From positions 371,500 through 435,499 of the forward strand of contig NZ_KI421514.1 of NCBI RefSeq assembly GCF_000473325.1: a stretch of 64,000 nt of DNA. The letters run 5' to 3'. Of this stretch, positions 27,680-37,472 are shown piece after piece. The position numbers and the translations under genes are program-made. Under the pieces are notes generated by a model. That model was not told where the DNA came from. It was given only the letters and a program-made list of their open reading frames with translations, and ran no database searches. Source of the stretch: Leisingera caerulea DSM 24564. Its GTDB lineage: Bacteria; Pseudomonadota; Alphaproteobacteria; Rhodobacterales; Rhodobacteraceae. Each line of letters starts with the position of its first letter. The first letter of the stretch is position 1.

Positions 27680-28636
27680 ATGTCCCCGGTATTGAAACTT
27701 TTGGTTCAGCGCATTGCGCTGAGCCTCCTCCTCCTTTTGCTTATCTCGATGGTGATTTTCGCGGGCACGATGGTGCTGCCCGGCGATGTTGCCCAATCGA
27801 TTCTGGGCCAGTCGGCGACTCCGGAAGCACTTGCCAACCTGCGGGCTGAGCTTGGGGTCAACGATCCGCCTGTGCAGCGCTATTTCGCCTGGCTGTTCGG
27901 CGCCATCCAAGGCGACCTGGGCACCGCGCTCACCAGCGGCCAGGATATTTCCGAGGCCCTCGCCAGCCGTTTCTGGAATACCCTGTTCCTGGCCTTCTGG
28001 GCAGCCGTCGTTGCTGTGCCCCTGGCCATTTTCCTTGGCCTGCTTGCTGTCCGCTTCAAGGACCGCTGGCCCGACAAGCTGATCTCCGGCGTCACCCTCG
28101 CCTCGATCTCCATTCCCGAATTCCTGATCGGCTACGTGCTGATGTACGTCATTGCGGTGCAGCTGCGCTGGTTCCCCTCTGTGGCGATGGTCAACGACAA
28201 CATGAGCCTGTTTGAAAAGCTCAACGCCATCGCTCTGCCGATTGCCGTGCTGACCCTGGTGGTGCTGGCGCACATGATGCGGATGACCCGCGCGGCGATC
28301 CTGAACGTGATGCAATCGGCCTACATCGAAACCGCCGAGCTGAAGGGCCTCAACGCCTTTCAGGTGATCTACCGGCATGCCTTCCCGAACGCCATTGCCC
28401 CCATCGTCAACGTGGTGATGCTGAACCTCGCCTATCTGGTGGTGGGCGTCGTGGTGATCGAGGTGGTCTTTGTCTATCCCGGCATGGGCCAGTATCTGGT
28501 GGACCACGTGTCCAAGCGCGATGTGCCTGTTGTGCAGGCCTGCGGACTGATCTTTGCGGCCGTCTATATCGGCCTCAACATGATCGCTGATATCGTCGCC
28601 ATCCTGAGCAACCCGCGCCTGAGGCATCCGAAATGA
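27680..28636 (+). CDS. ABC transporter permease, DppB type
   Basis: A 318-residue inner-membrane permease starting immediately after the SBP stop. It has the DppB/OppB pattern: N-terminal helix LLVQRIALSLLLLLLISMVIF, the conserved LRAELGVNDPPVQRYFAWL loop, and the EAA-type motif YIETAELKGLNAFQVIYRHAFPNAIAPI near residue 215-240. Forms the pore with the DppC-type partner. Confidence 0.93.
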   Translation: MSPVLKLLVQRIALSLLLLLLISMVIFAGTMVLPGDVAQSILGQSATPEALANLRAELGVNDPPVQRYFAWLFGAIQGDLGTALTSGQDISEALASRFWNTLFLAFWAAVVAVPLAIFLGLLAVRFKDRWPDKLISGVTLASISIPEFLIGYVLMYVIAVQLRWFPSVAMVNDNMSLFEKLNAIALPIAVLTLVVLAHMMRMTRAAILNVMQSAYIETAELKGLNAFQVIYRHAFPNAIAPIVNVVMLNLAYLVVGVVVIEVVFVYPGMGQYLVDHVSKRDVPVVQACGLIFAAVYIGLNMIADIVAILSNPRLRHPK

Positions 28637-29448
28637 AGAATATCCCCATTTCCGCACTCATCGGGCTGTTCTTTACGGCCTTGTACTTTCTCGGCGCGAT
28701 TTTCGCGCCGCTGCTGGCCCCCTATGGGGTTGGCGAAGTGGTCGGCGACGTCTGGGAACCCGCCAGCTCGGAGTTCCTGCTGGGCACTGACAACATCGGA
28801 CGGGACCTGCTGACCCGGATGATCTATGGCGGCCAGACCACGATCTTCATCGCCACTGCAGCAACCCTGCTGTCCTTCACCACCGGATCCATCCTGGGCT
28901 TTATCGCCGCCGAGGCCGGCGGCTGGCTGGACCAGGCAATGTCGCGCTTTGTCGACCTGATCATGTCGATCCCGACGCTGATCTTCGCCCTGGTGGTGCT
29001 GTCGGTCATGCCGGTGACCATTCCGATTCTGATCGTCGTGATGGGCCTGCTGGACTCGACCCGGGTCTACCGGCTGGCGCGCGCGGTTGCGGTCGATATC
29101 GAGGTCATGGACTACGTCGAAGCCGCGCGGCTTCGCGGCGAGAAGACCTCCTGGATCATCTTCCGCGAGATCCTGCCGAACGCGCTGTCGCCGCTGGTCG
29201 CCGAAATGGGCTTGCGGTTCATCTTTGCGGTTCTGTTTGTCTCCACCCTGTCCTTCCTGGGCCTTGGCGTTCAGCCGCCGGCGGCCGACTGGGGCGGCAT
29301 CGTGAAGGAAAACAAGGACGGGATTGTCTATGGCATTCCTGCGGCCCTGATCCCTGCCTTTGCCATCGCCACCCTGGCGATCTCGGTCAACCTGGTGGCT
29401 GACTGGGTGCTGAACCGGACCACATCGCTGAAAGGAGGCCGCGGATGA
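28633..29448 (+). CDS. ABC transporter permease, DppC type
   Basis: A 271-residue permease that overlaps the previous gene by ATGA. After the first helix comes LLGTDNIGRDLLTRMIYGGQTT, the classic DppC motif, and later the EAA motif VEAARLRGEKTSWIIFREILPNALSPL. Inner membrane partner of the DppB-type permease; binds the fused ATPase encoded next. Confidence 0.93.
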   Translation: MKNIPISALIGLFFTALYFLGAIFAPLLAPYGVGEVVGDVWEPASSEFLLGTDNIGRDLLTRMIYGGQTTIFIATAATLLSFTTGSILGFIAAEAGGWLDQAMSRFVDLIMSIPTLIFALVVLSVMPVTIPILIVVMGLLDSTRVYRLARAVAVDIEVMDYVEAARLRGEKTSWIIFREILPNALSPLVAEMGLRFIFAVLFVSTLSFLGLGVQPPAADWGGIVKENKDGIVYGIPAALIPAFAIATLAISVNLVADWVLNRTTSLKGGRG

Positions 29449-31082
29449 GCGATACCCTGTTGAAAGTCCGCGACCTGAAAATCGGCGCAACCGTCTATCC
29501 GCCGGGGGAACGCCCCCGCGACATCGAAATCGTGCACGGGGTCAGCTTTGACCTCGCGCCCGGAAAGGTGTTGGGGCTGATCGGTGAATCCGGTGCCGGC
29601 AAATCGACCATTGGCCTCGCCTCCATGGCCTATGGCCGCGGCGGCGTGAAGATCACCGGCGGCGAGGTCTGGGTCAACGGCCGCGACATCCTGAAGTCCA
29701 AGCTTGGCGACATCCGCAAGCTGCGCGGCGGCGAGGTCACCTATGTCTCGCAATCCGCGGCGGCCTCCTTCAACCCTGCCAAGAAGATCATGGACCAGGT
29801 GGTCGAGGCCGCGGTCGAGCAGAAGAAGTTCTCCCGCAAGCAGGCCGAAGCCCGTGCCCGCGCCCTGTTCGCCAAGCTGGGCCTGCCGGATCCGGACAAC
29901 ATCGGCGAGCGCTACCCGCACCAGGTGTCTGGCGGCCAGCTGCAGCGCTGCATGACCGCGCTGGCGCTGTGTCCTGAGCCGGATCTGGTGGTGTTCGACG
30001 AGCCGACCACCGCCCTCGACGTGACCACCCAGATCGACGTGCTGATGGCGATCAAGGAAGCGATCCGGGATACCGGCGTTGCCGCGCTCTACATCACCCA
30101 CGACCTGGCGGTTGTGGCGCAGGTAAGCGACGACATCATGGTGCTGAAGATGGGCAACACGGTTGAATACGGCCCTGTCGACCAGATCATCAACAACCCG
30201 CAGGAGGAGTATACCCAAGCGCTGGTCTCGGTCCGCTCCATCGAGCATGAGGAAAAGGCTCCCACCGAGGAGCCGGTGCTGAGCGTGCGCAACATCACCG
30301 CCCGCTACAAGGGCACCAGCTTCGACGTGCTGCACAATGTGAACGTCGACCTGTACCCCGGCCAGACGCTGGCGGTGGTGGGCGAATCCGGTTCCGGCAA
30401 ATCCACCCTCGCCCGCGTGATCACCGGCCTGTTGCCGCCGCGCGAGGGCGAGATCGAGTTTGCCGGCCGCACGCTATCGCCCGATCTCAAGGGCCGCAGC
30501 CGCGAGGACCTGCGCGAGCTGCAGATGATCTATCAGATGGCGGACGTGGCGATGAACCCGCGCCAGACCGTCGGCACCATCATCGGGCGCCCGCTGGAGT
30601 TCTACTTTGGCATGCGCGGCGCGGAGAAGAAGAAGCGGATCATCGAACTGCTGGATGAGATCGAGCTGGGCGAGAAGTTCATGGACCGCTACCCGGCGGA
30701 GCTGTCGGGCGGCCAGAAGCAGCGCGTATGCATCGCCCGCTCGCTGGCGGCCAAGCCCAAGATGATCATCTGCGACGAGGTCACCTCGGCGCTGGACCCG
30801 CTGGTGGCGGACGGCATCCTGAAGCTGCTCCTGGACCTGCAGAAGATCGAGGACGTGGCGTATCTGTTCATCACCCACGACCTGGCGACCGTGCGCGCCA
30901 TCTCCGACAACATCGCGGTGATGTACCAGGGCAAGGTGCAGCGCTACGGCGGCAAGTCCAAAGTGCTGAGCCCGCCGTTCGACGATTACACCGACCTCCT
31001 GCTGAGCTCCGTTCCAGAGATGAAGCTCGGCTGGCTGGAAGAGGTGATCGCCCACCGCAAGATGGAAAGCGCCGGCAACTGA
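29445..31082 (+). CDS. Peptide ABC transporter ATPase, two fused nucleotide-binding domains
   Basis: A 545-residue fusion corresponding to DppD plus DppF. Domain 1: Walker A GESGAGKST, signature VSGGQLQRCMTALAL, Walker B LVVFDEPTTALD. Domain 2: Walker A GESGSGKST, signature LSGGQKQRVCIARSL, Walker B MIICDEVTSALD. It overlaps the permease gene by ATGA. It energises import and is the last gene of the operon, followed by a strong terminator. Confidence 0.94.
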   Translation: MSDTLLKVRDLKIGATVYPPGERPRDIEIVHGVSFDLAPGKVLGLIGESGAGKSTIGLASMAYGRGGVKITGGEVWVNGRDILKSKLGDIRKLRGGEVTYVSQSAAASFNPAKKIMDQVVEAAVEQKKFSRKQAEARARALFAKLGLPDPDNIGERYPHQVSGGQLQRCMTALALCPEPDLVVFDEPTTALDVTTQIDVLMAIKEAIRDTGVAALYITHDLAVVAQVSDDIMVLKMGNTVEYGPVDQIINNPQEEYTQALVSVRSIEHEEKAPTEEPVLSVRNITARYKGTSFDVLHNVNVDLYPGQTLAVVGESGSGKSTLARVITGLLPPREGEIEFAGRTLSPDLKGRSREDLRELQMIYQMADVAMNPRQTVGTIIGRPLEFYFGMRGAEKKKRIIELLDEIELGEKFMDRYPAELSGGQKQRVCIARSLAAKPKMIICDEVTSALDPLVADGILKLLLDLQKIEDVAYLFITHDLATVRAISDNIAVMYQGKVQRYGGKSKVLSPPFDDYTDLLLSSVPEMKLGWLEEVIAHRKMESAGN

Positions 31083-31098
31083 GTCCACCACAAGATGC

Positions 31099-31139
31099 AA
31101 AGCCCCCGCCCCAATGCGGGCGGGGGCTTTTTCTTTTTA
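31099..31139 (+). terminator. Intrinsic terminator of the peptide ABC operon
   Basis: An 11-bp stem AGCCCCCGCCC/GGGCGGGGGCT (loop 31112-31117) followed by TTTTTCTTTTT. Confidence 0.92.
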
Positions 31140-31296
31140 TACATACATGATTTTGTGATAATTTAACGGTGCAGGGAGAGTGCGGCGACATCAGCCGCAA
31201 GCAATAATACGATCACCGCGTGCGGCTGTTTTCATGCAGGTCTAACCCGAATACTCCGGGCAGTTTTGCGTTTCAGGCAGAACAGGAGGGGATGCC

Positions 31297-31938
31297 ATGA
31301 CGGATTGGGCTATTCACGGACAGGAAATCGGAAACTGCAACTGCAACCCGGGATGCCCCTGCCAGTTTTCCCAGCTGCCCACGGACGGCACCTGCGAGGC
31401 TTTGCTGACGTACCGCATCGACAAGGGGCATTACGGCAATGTCCAGCTGGACGGCCTGTTCGCCGCAGTGATCTATAAATGGCCAGGCCCCGTGCATGAG
31501 GGCGGCGGCCAGATGCAGATGATTATCGACGAACGCGCAACAGCCGAACAACGCGCAGCACTGGAAGCGATCATGACAGGCGAAGACACAGATGAGTTCG
31601 CCACGATGTTCTCTGTGTTCAGTCTGATGAGCCCGACCAAGCACGAGACGCTGAGCGCAGCAATTTCGCTGGATTATGACGCTGAGAGCGGCACCGGCCA
31701 GGCCAAGGTGGGCGGCTATGCAGAGACCAAGGTGCAGCCGATCCCGAACATTGTTTCCGGTGACCCGCATTTCGTCAGCATTGCGCTGCCCAAAGGCTTT
31801 GAATTTTCCGAGGCCACCATGGCGTGCGGCTCCACCCAGACCCGCAATGCAGCGATCAGCCTGGAAAAGAACAGCGGAACCCACGCCCATATCGCCGAGC
31901 TGCACCTGACCGGCAAAGGCGTAGAGCGCGCGGCCTGA
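31297..31938 (+). CDS. DUF1326 protein, Cys-rich N-terminus
   Basis: A 213-residue protein. The start WAIHGQEIGNCNCNPGCPCQF (in pieces, about 4-24) has four cysteines in C-N-C-x3-C-x-C spacing, which looks like a soft-metal site. The rest is a beta-rich DUF1326 domain with the HxGxxQMQMIIDE and GDPHFVSIALPKGFEF segments. No signal peptide. AGGAGGGGATGCC precedes the ATG. It is seven bases upstream of a DUF2182 membrane protein gene, the usual partner. Metal binding is an inference from the cysteine motif. Confidence 0.85.
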   Translation: MTDWAIHGQEIGNCNCNPGCPCQFSQLPTDGTCEALLTYRIDKGHYGNVQLDGLFAAVIYKWPGPVHEGGGQMQMIIDERATAEQRAALEAIMTGEDTDEFATMFSVFSLMSPTKHETLSAAISLDYDAESGTGQAKVGGYAETKVQPIPNIVSGDPHFVSIALPKGFEFSEATMACGSTQTRNAAISLEKNSGTHAHIAELHLTGKGVERAA

Positions 31939-31945
31939 GGCGGTC

Positions 31946-32770
31946 ATGCCGCAGGTCCAGCAAGACACAGGGCCGGTGGAACGGCTGGCCCGCCACGACC
32001 AGGCGGTCGTGCTGGGCGCCGCAACCATGGTTGTCGTGCTGAGCGCACTCTACACCGTGCTCGGCACCGGCATGGACATGACTGCGGCCGAGATGACCAG
32101 GATGGCCGGCCCGGTCGGCGAGCCGATGCAAATGGGAACCGGCGCTCCGTGGACCGCAGGCTACGCCGGTCTGGTCTTCCTGATGTGGTGGATCATGATG
32201 ATTGCCATGATGACACCCAGCGCCGCCCCCGTCCTGCTGCTGTTCACCGCCATCAAGAAAGCGGGCGCGCGTCCTGCACAGGCGCCGCTGCTCAGCCTCT
32301 TGTTCCTGTGCGGCTACCTGCTGGCCTGGGGCGCCTTTTCAGCCGCAGCCACCGCCTTGCAGTGGGGGTTGGAAACAGTTGGGCTGTCGGATGGCCCGAT
32401 GATGTCGCTCAGCAGCCGTGCCCTTGCGGGTGCGTTGCTGCTGGCGGCGGGCGCCTATCAGTTTACCCCCTGCAAGCACGCCTGCCTCTCTCACTGCCGT
32501 ATGCCGGTTCATTTTTTGACCGCGCATAACCGCACAGGCTTGGCTGGTGCTGTGCTGATGGGCGCCCATCACGGCGCGTATTGCCTGGGCTGCTGCTGGG
32601 CGCTGATGCTGCTGCTGTTTGCGGGCGGTATTATGAACCTGTACTGGATCGCCGGTATTGCCCTCTATGTGCTTGCCGAGAAGCACCTGGCACGCGCCAG
32701 GCCGGTCGTTCCGGCCACCGGTATCCTGCTGATGCTTGCCGGCGGCTACCTGATGGCTACCGCTTTCTGA
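31946..32770 (+). CDS. DUF2182 integral membrane protein
   Basis: A 274-residue protein with about six helices. It has the DUF2182 core GLVFLMWWIMMIAMMTPSAAPVLLL in pieces (Met-rich), then AGAYQFTPCKHACLSHCRMP and MGAHHGAYCLGCCWALMLLLFAGG, whose His and Cys clusters suggest metal handling at the membrane. Paired with the DUF1326 gene in one operon. The family's function has not been established, to my knowledge. Confidence 0.88.
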   Translation: MPQVQQDTGPVERLARHDQAVVLGAATMVVVLSALYTVLGTGMDMTAAEMTRMAGPVGEPMQMGTGAPWTAGYAGLVFLMWWIMMIAMMTPSAAPVLLLFTAIKKAGARPAQAPLLSLLFLCGYLLAWGAFSAAATALQWGLETVGLSDGPMMSLSSRALAGALLLAAGAYQFTPCKHACLSHCRMPVHFLTAHNRTGLAGAVLMGAHHGAYCLGCCWALMLLLFAGGIMNLYWIAGIALYVLAEKHLARARPVVPATGILLMLAGGYLMATAF

Positions 32771-32902
32771 ACCGCGGCGGCCCTGCCCGCTCACCAGAAT
32801 TTGCCGCTTTCAGACCATCCATTCGCTTTTTGAATGGCGCTTCAAGAAACTGACATCAAAATGGGGCACCGAAGCCATTGCAAGGCAAGAGGGATTCGGG
32901 CC

Positions 32903-33739
32903 ATGGACAACAAACTTCTGCTTATCATTCTGGACGGCGTGCCCTGGCGCAACTTCCGGCGCCTGTTCGGAAACCTGGAAGGCTGGGTGGACAGCGGCGA
33001 TGCCCGCGTCTGGAAGCTGCGCAGCGTGCTGCCGTCGATCTCTGCCAGCTGCTATGCCTCGATCCACACTGGCGTGGCCCCCGCCATCCACGGCTGCACC
33101 GGCAACGCCAACGTGTTCCGGCTGAAAGAAAAGGACGTGTTCAGCCAGGTGCGCGAGGCGGGCGGCGTAACAGGAGCCGTGGCGCACAGCTACTGGTCCT
33201 CTTTCTTCAACCGGCATCCGTTCGACTACGTGCGCGACATCGAATATGACGAGCCCGAAAGCAAGACAATCAACCACGGCCGGTTCCACACCATGACCGG
33301 CTACGGCAAGGACAACCAGATGACCCCGTCGGATGTCGATCTGTTCGGCACCCTGACCAACCTGTGCCTGCGGTTCGGCCTGGATTACGGCATGCTGCAC
33401 ACCTGCACACTGGACAGCATGGGCCACCGCTATTTCCACGACTGCCAGGAAATGGACCACGCCTGCTTTGTGATGGATGAGATGCTGGCCCCTTTCATCA
33501 CCCGCTGGCGCGATCTGGGCTATGAGGTGATCGTCACTGCCGACCACGGCCAGGACGAGCGCGGCCACCACGGCGGCCGCAGCCCGCTGCAGCAGGAAAC
33601 TGCGCTCTACTATTTTGGCGATGCCGACGGCCCCGACCACAGCGATGTCATCGACCAGCGCCAATTGGCCCCGGCCATCCTCCAGCGGCTGGGCGCGCCC
33701 ATCGCGGAAACCATGAAGGCTGAACCGTTCCTGAAGTAA
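32903..33739 (+). CDS. Alkaline-phosphatase-fold phosphodiesterase / nucleotide pyrophosphatase
   Basis: A 278-residue cytoplasmic protein. The start LLLIILDGVPW carries the first metal Asp, the nucleophile region is VLPSISASCYASIHTG (Ser/Thr), HTCTLDSMGHRYFHD supplies an Asp and His, and VIVTADHGQDERGHHGG gives the last metal Asp-His. These match type I phosphodiesterases and alkaline-phosphatase-like enzymes. The ATG at 32903 is preceded by AGAGGG. Substrate unknown. Confidence 0.82.
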   Translation: MDNKLLLIILDGVPWRNFRRLFGNLEGWVDSGDARVWKLRSVLPSISASCYASIHTGVAPAIHGCTGNANVFRLKEKDVFSQVREAGGVTGAVAHSYWSSFFNRHPFDYVRDIEYDEPESKTINHGRFHTMTGYGKDNQMTPSDVDLFGTLTNLCLRFGLDYGMLHTCTLDSMGHRYFHDCQEMDHACFVMDEMLAPFITRWRDLGYEVIVTADHGQDERGHHGGRSPLQQETALYYFGDADGPDHSDVIDQRQLAPAILQRLGAPIAETMKAEPFLK

Positions 33740-33808
33740 CGCGGTTGCGGCGGCTGTGTGCTAGACTGCCCCTCAGCCGCCGTTTCCAATTGCCAGAAAG
33801 GATTGCCC

Positions 33809-34366
33809 GTGAAATCCCTTGTTACCGCCCTCTGCCTGCTAGCCGGCCCGGCTCTGGCCCGCGATACCTGCCACGATCTGTGGTTCACCAGAAACGCGCT
33901 GATCGACCGGGCCGGCTATTGCTTCGGCTCGCCGCTGGGCCAGGCCGTCTTTGACAACACAGGCTGCATCGGCAAGTCCGTCTCCCTGCCGCCGCAGGAC
34001 GCGCGGACAGTGGCACAGGTCAAACAGATGGAGGCACGCATCGGCTGCCGGGTGAACAACCGGCAGACCTATCTGAACCTGGACGACCTGTACCTGCGTT
34101 ATCAGCTGTGGGACCTGCCGGTGCATGACGAGTTTGAAGGCGCCTGCCTGGGCTGGCTGGGCCCCGTGATGGGCCTGCGGGCCGGACACCGGCCGGACGC
34201 CCCTCTGGTCGGGCAGATCAATCCCGGCGACTACATCAAGTTCTCCCATATCCCGGTTGGCAGCTGGACCTACGTCACCACCTCCGGCCCGGACTGGCGG
34301 TTCATCAGCGGCGGCTGGCTCGATACTTCGCTGTATGAGGAACAGTGCCGGGATTTTGCCGGTTAG
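33809..34366 (+). CDS. Exported YARHG-domain protein
   Basis: A 185-residue protein. It has a signal peptide (MKSLVTALCLLAGPALA, cleavage before RD), then the YARHG-type unit DTCHDLWFTRNALIDRAGYCF with the second conserved LGQAVFDNTGC. A further 110 residues include SHIPVGSWTYVTTSGPDWRFISGGWL, perhaps a beta fold of SH3 type. The GTG at 33809 has AGAAAGGA at good spacing. Periplasmic; role unknown. Confidence 0.82.
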   Translation: MKSLVTALCLLAGPALARDTCHDLWFTRNALIDRAGYCFGSPLGQAVFDNTGCIGKSVSLPPQDARTVAQVKQMEARIGCRVNNRQTYLNLDDLYLRYQLWDLPVHDEFEGACLGWLGPVMGLRAGHRPDAPLVGQINPGDYIKFSHIPVGSWTYVTTSGPDWRFISGGWLDTSLYEEQCRDFAG

Positions 34367-34372
34367 GCGGGA

Positions 34373-35299
34373 CTAGTCGTCATAAGCCCAGATTCCCTGC
34401 CCCAGCGCCTCGATCGCGATCGAGATCCTCTCGAAACTGTCACGGGCGCGGCTGACGCTGTGGCGGGCGCGCAGATAGCCATGGATCAGCCCCGGCTCGT
34501 TGATCCAATGCGCTTTGCCGCCGGCAGCGGCGATGCGGTCGCGGTAGTCACGCGAGTCATCGCGGACCGGGTCGCAATCCGCCGTCACCAGCACCGTAGG
34601 CGGCAGCCCCGAAAAGTCGCTGTCTGCCAGCGGCGCGAACCGCGGATCATCCTTCGGCGCCCCGCCATCCGCGCGAATATCCATATAGTAACGCACGTCC
34701 TCGCGGGTCAGCATCGGTGCCTGGGCGTGTTCGATATAGGACCCCTGGTCCATATCACCGCCAAAGACGCCATAGATCAGCACCTGACCCAGCAACGCAT
34801 CGGTCCGGCCCCGGGCGTGGTGCGCCACCGCAGCACAGATGTTTGCCCCGGCGCTGTCGCCCGCCAGCACAATCCCCTTGCCATAGGTCTTTTCCGCCCA
34901 GGTCAGCACGGTCCAGGCGTCTTCGAACCCGGCGGGATGCTTGTGCTCCGGTGCCAGACGGTAATCCACCGCCACCACCCTGTAACCAGTCTGCGCACAG
35001 ATCTCGGCGCAGATATCGTCGTGGCTGTCGAGGCCGCCGACCACAAAACCGCCGCCGTGGCAGAACAGCACCGTGCGGGTGGGATCGCCCGCGGAATAGA
35101 TGCGCACTGGCACGCCGCCGGCCCGGGTGTCCTTGATGGTGACGAAGTCCGGACGCGGCGCCCGGAACTCCCGGGCCATGCAGTCGTAAATGCGGCGCTG
35201 CTCGTCTATGGACATTTCCACGGCGTCATCGGGATAGAGCTCGCCGGTCTTCTGGATGAAATCCCAGGTCTCCTCGTCGATCAGCCGTTCGTAGTCCAT
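34373..35299 (-). CDS. Alpha/beta hydrolase of the HSL family
   Basis: A 308-residue esterase. The oxyanion motif is CHGGGFVVGGLDSHD (about 80-93), the nucleophile elbow GDSAGANI (Ser about 148), then Asp in VLVTADCDPVRDD and His in GLIHGYLRARH. These are the hormone-sensitive-lipase signatures, so it probably hydrolyses short acyl esters. AGGGAGG lies before the ATG. Confidence 0.9.
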   Translation of the reverse strand: MDYERLIDEETWDFIQKTGELYPDDAVEMSIDEQRRIYDCMAREFRAPRPDFVTIKDTRAGGVPVRIYSAGDPTRTVLFCHGGGFVVGGLDSHDDICAEICAQTGYRVVAVDYRLAPEHKHPAGFEDAWTVLTWAEKTYGKGIVLAGDSAGANICAAVAHHARGRTDALLGQVLIYGVFGGDMDQGSYIEHAQAPMLTREDVRYYMDIRADGGAPKDDPRFAPLADSDFSGLPPTVLVTADCDPVRDDSRDYRDRIAAAGGKAHWINEPGLIHGYLRARHSVSRARDSFERISIAIEALGQGIWAYDD

Positions 35300-35370
35300 C
35301 TGCGAGCCTCCCTGCGCGCCTCGTTTTCCCGAGCCTAGGCAGAGATTCCCGCAAATGGAATGCCTGAATG

Positions 35371-35397
35371 AAAAAGCGCCCCGCAGGGCGCCTTTTG
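35371..35397 (-). terminator. Terminator after the acyl-CoA synthetase gene
   Basis: On the minus strand a GGCGCCC/GGGGCGC-type stem (7-8 bp) is followed by TTTTT. The A-rich other side could also serve the plus strand. Confidence 0.7.
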
Positions 35398-35419
35398 CTG
35401 TTGCATCTGATGGCGGAGG

Positions 35420-37315
35420 TCACGCTGCCGCGGCCGGCTCCCAGGGCCGGGTGAAGCTGTTCAGAACGCCGTTGATATCCGCATCCTGGCTGCCGTTGGC
35501 GGCGACCTGCGCCACCAGCCCGCGCTTCTTGTCATCAATCACGCTGACAACCCGCGCAGCCACCCCGGCCTTTTCCAGTGCGCCATTGTAGACACGGGTG
35601 ATCGCCAGCTTGCGCAGATCCGGCTTGAACACCTTGCCCACCGCAGTTTTCGGCAGCTCATCCAGCACCGTCAGATGCTTGGGGATCGCTGCGCGTTCGT
35701 GCACGTGGATCTTGCAGTATTCCAGCAGCTCCTGCTCGCTGACAGAGGCCCCGTCCACCAGCTCGACAAAGGCGCAGGGCAATTCACCGGAATGGGCGTC
35801 CGGCTGGCCGATGGCCCCGGCAAAGGCCACGGCCTCATGCCCCAGCAGCGCCTCTTCGATTTCCGCCGGGTCGATGTTGTGGCCGCCGCGGATGATCAGG
35901 TCCTTGGCGCGGCCGGTGATCCACAGGTAGCCATCCTCGTCGATACGGCCCAGATCGCCGGTGCGCAGGAATTTTTCCTGATAGTAGAGATCCACGTTCT
36001 TTTCGGCCTCGGTATAGGTGTTGCCGGCAAAAACCCCGGGATTGGACACGCAGATCTCGCCCACCTCGTCCACACCGCATTCCAGCGGGCCGCCGTTGGT
36101 CTGCTTGACGATCCGAACGTCCGTATACGGGAACGGAATGCCGACAGAGCCGACCTTCTTCTCGCCGCCGGGCGGGTTGCAGGACACCAGACAGGTGGCC
36201 TCAGTCAGGCCGTAGCCCTCGACAATGGTCACACCAGAGGCGTTTTCGAAACGCTTGAACAGCTCCATCGGCATCGGGGCGGAGCCGGAAAACGCCGTCT
36301 TGACGGTCGAGATATCGGCATCCACCGGCCGCTGCATCAGCGCCGACACCGCGGTGGGCACGGTGATGACAAAGGTGATCTTCCAGCGCTCGATCAGCTT
36401 CCAGAAATTGTCGAAAACCCCCTCGCCGCGGTAGCCCTGCGGGGTCGGGAACACCACATGCGCGCCAGAGGCCACCGCCGCCATCATGATCACATGCACC
36501 GCAAAGACATGGAACAGCGGCAGCGGGCAGATGATGTTGTCTTCCTCGGTGAACAGCAGGGTGCTGCCCAGCCAGCCGTTGTAGACCAGGCCCGAGTATT
36601 TGTGCTGCGCCACCTTGGGCATGCCCGTGGTGCCGCCGGTGTGGAAATAGCAGGCCACCCGGTCGCCGGCGCTGTCAGCAAAGCTCAGCGTCTTGGGATG
36701 CTTCGCCATTTCCTTGGCAAAGCTCATGTAGTCGGCGTGGGCAGCCTTGGCCTGGTTATCCAACTTGGGCCGCACCAGCGGCACGATCCAGGACTTGGGC
36801 GGCGTCAAGTAGCGGTTCAGGTCCACCTCCAGCACCGTGTTCACTCCGGGCGCATGGCGCACCGCCTCGGCCACTTTCTGCGCCACGTCGGTCTTGGGGA
36901 AAGGCCGCAGGGTCACCACCACCTTGGCCTTGGTCTCGCGCAGGATCGAGGCGATCTGCTCCGGCTCCAGCAGCGGGTTGATCGGGTTCACGATCCCCGC
37001 CACCGCGCCGCCCAGCATGGTCACCAGCGTCTCGTTGCAGTTGGGCAGCACATAGGCGACCACGTCCTTCTCGCCGATCCCCAGCGCGCGGAACATGTTG
37101 GCCGCCTGGCTCACCTGCTCCTTCAGCGTGCGCCAGGTCAGCGTTTCCGCCTTGTCCGCAGGGCCAGAGAAGATCTGATAGCTGACCGCATTGCTGTCCG
37201 GAAATTTATCCGCCGTGCGCGACAGCAGCCCATACAGCGTGGCTGGCAGATCCCGCGCCTCATACGGCATTTCGTTCTGCAGCGCGTTACGGTCCGTAAT
37301 CCCGCAAAAACCCAT
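35420..37315 (-). CDS. Acyl-CoA synthetase (AMP-binding family)
   Basis: A 631-residue ligase. The P-loop-like motif is CYFHTGGTTGMPKVAQH (about 222-238), adenylation motifs EGYGLTEATCLVS and YLWITGRAKDLIIRGGHNIDPAEIE, and the late Lys in LPKTAVGKVFKPDLRK. It activates a carboxylic acid as acyl-AMP, then acyl-CoA. Length exceeds FadD by about 70 residues, seen at the C-terminus. AGGAG precedes the ATG at 37315. The substrate is not clear from sequence. Confidence 0.88.
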   Translation of the reverse strand: MGFCGITDRNALQNEMPYEARDLPATLYGLLSRTADKFPDSNAVSYQIFSGPADKAETLTWRTLKEQVSQAANMFRALGIGEKDVVAYVLPNCNETLVTMLGGAVAGIVNPINPLLEPEQIASILRETKAKVVVTLRPFPKTDVAQKVAEAVRHAPGVNTVLEVDLNRYLTPPKSWIVPLVRPKLDNQAKAAHADYMSFAKEMAKHPKTLSFADSAGDRVACYFHTGGTTGMPKVAQHKYSGLVYNGWLGSTLLFTEEDNIICPLPLFHVFAVHVIMMAAVASGAHVVFPTPQGYRGEGVFDNFWKLIERWKITFVITVPTAVSALMQRPVDADISTVKTAFSGSAPMPMELFKRFENASGVTIVEGYGLTEATCLVSCNPPGGEKKVGSVGIPFPYTDVRIVKQTNGGPLECGVDEVGEICVSNPGVFAGNTYTEAEKNVDLYYQEKFLRTGDLGRIDEDGYLWITGRAKDLIIRGGHNIDPAEIEEALLGHEAVAFAGAIGQPDAHSGELPCAFVELVDGASVSEQELLEYCKIHVHERAAIPKHLTVLDELPKTAVGKVFKPDLRKLAITRVYNGALEKAGVAARVVSVIDDKKRGLVAQVAANGSQDADINGVLNSFTRPWEPAAAA

Positions 37316-37472
37316 TCGTCTCCTCCCCGTGCCCCCGGTGTTTCGGGGTGTGTTCTCGTTCGCCTCAGACTATTGCAAACACGCATTTGCGCAAGCTCCG
37401 GCACGGGGTCACGTCAAGGCAGGTTGCGGCATGACGTGACGCCAATTCCACCAAGAATTGACCTTTTGCCGC

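Noticed and set aside
25997..28657. An 886-codon open frame on the minus strand
   Set aside because: Antisense shadow of the substrate-binding protein and permease genes; composition is His/Gln/Val/Asp-rich with no family features.
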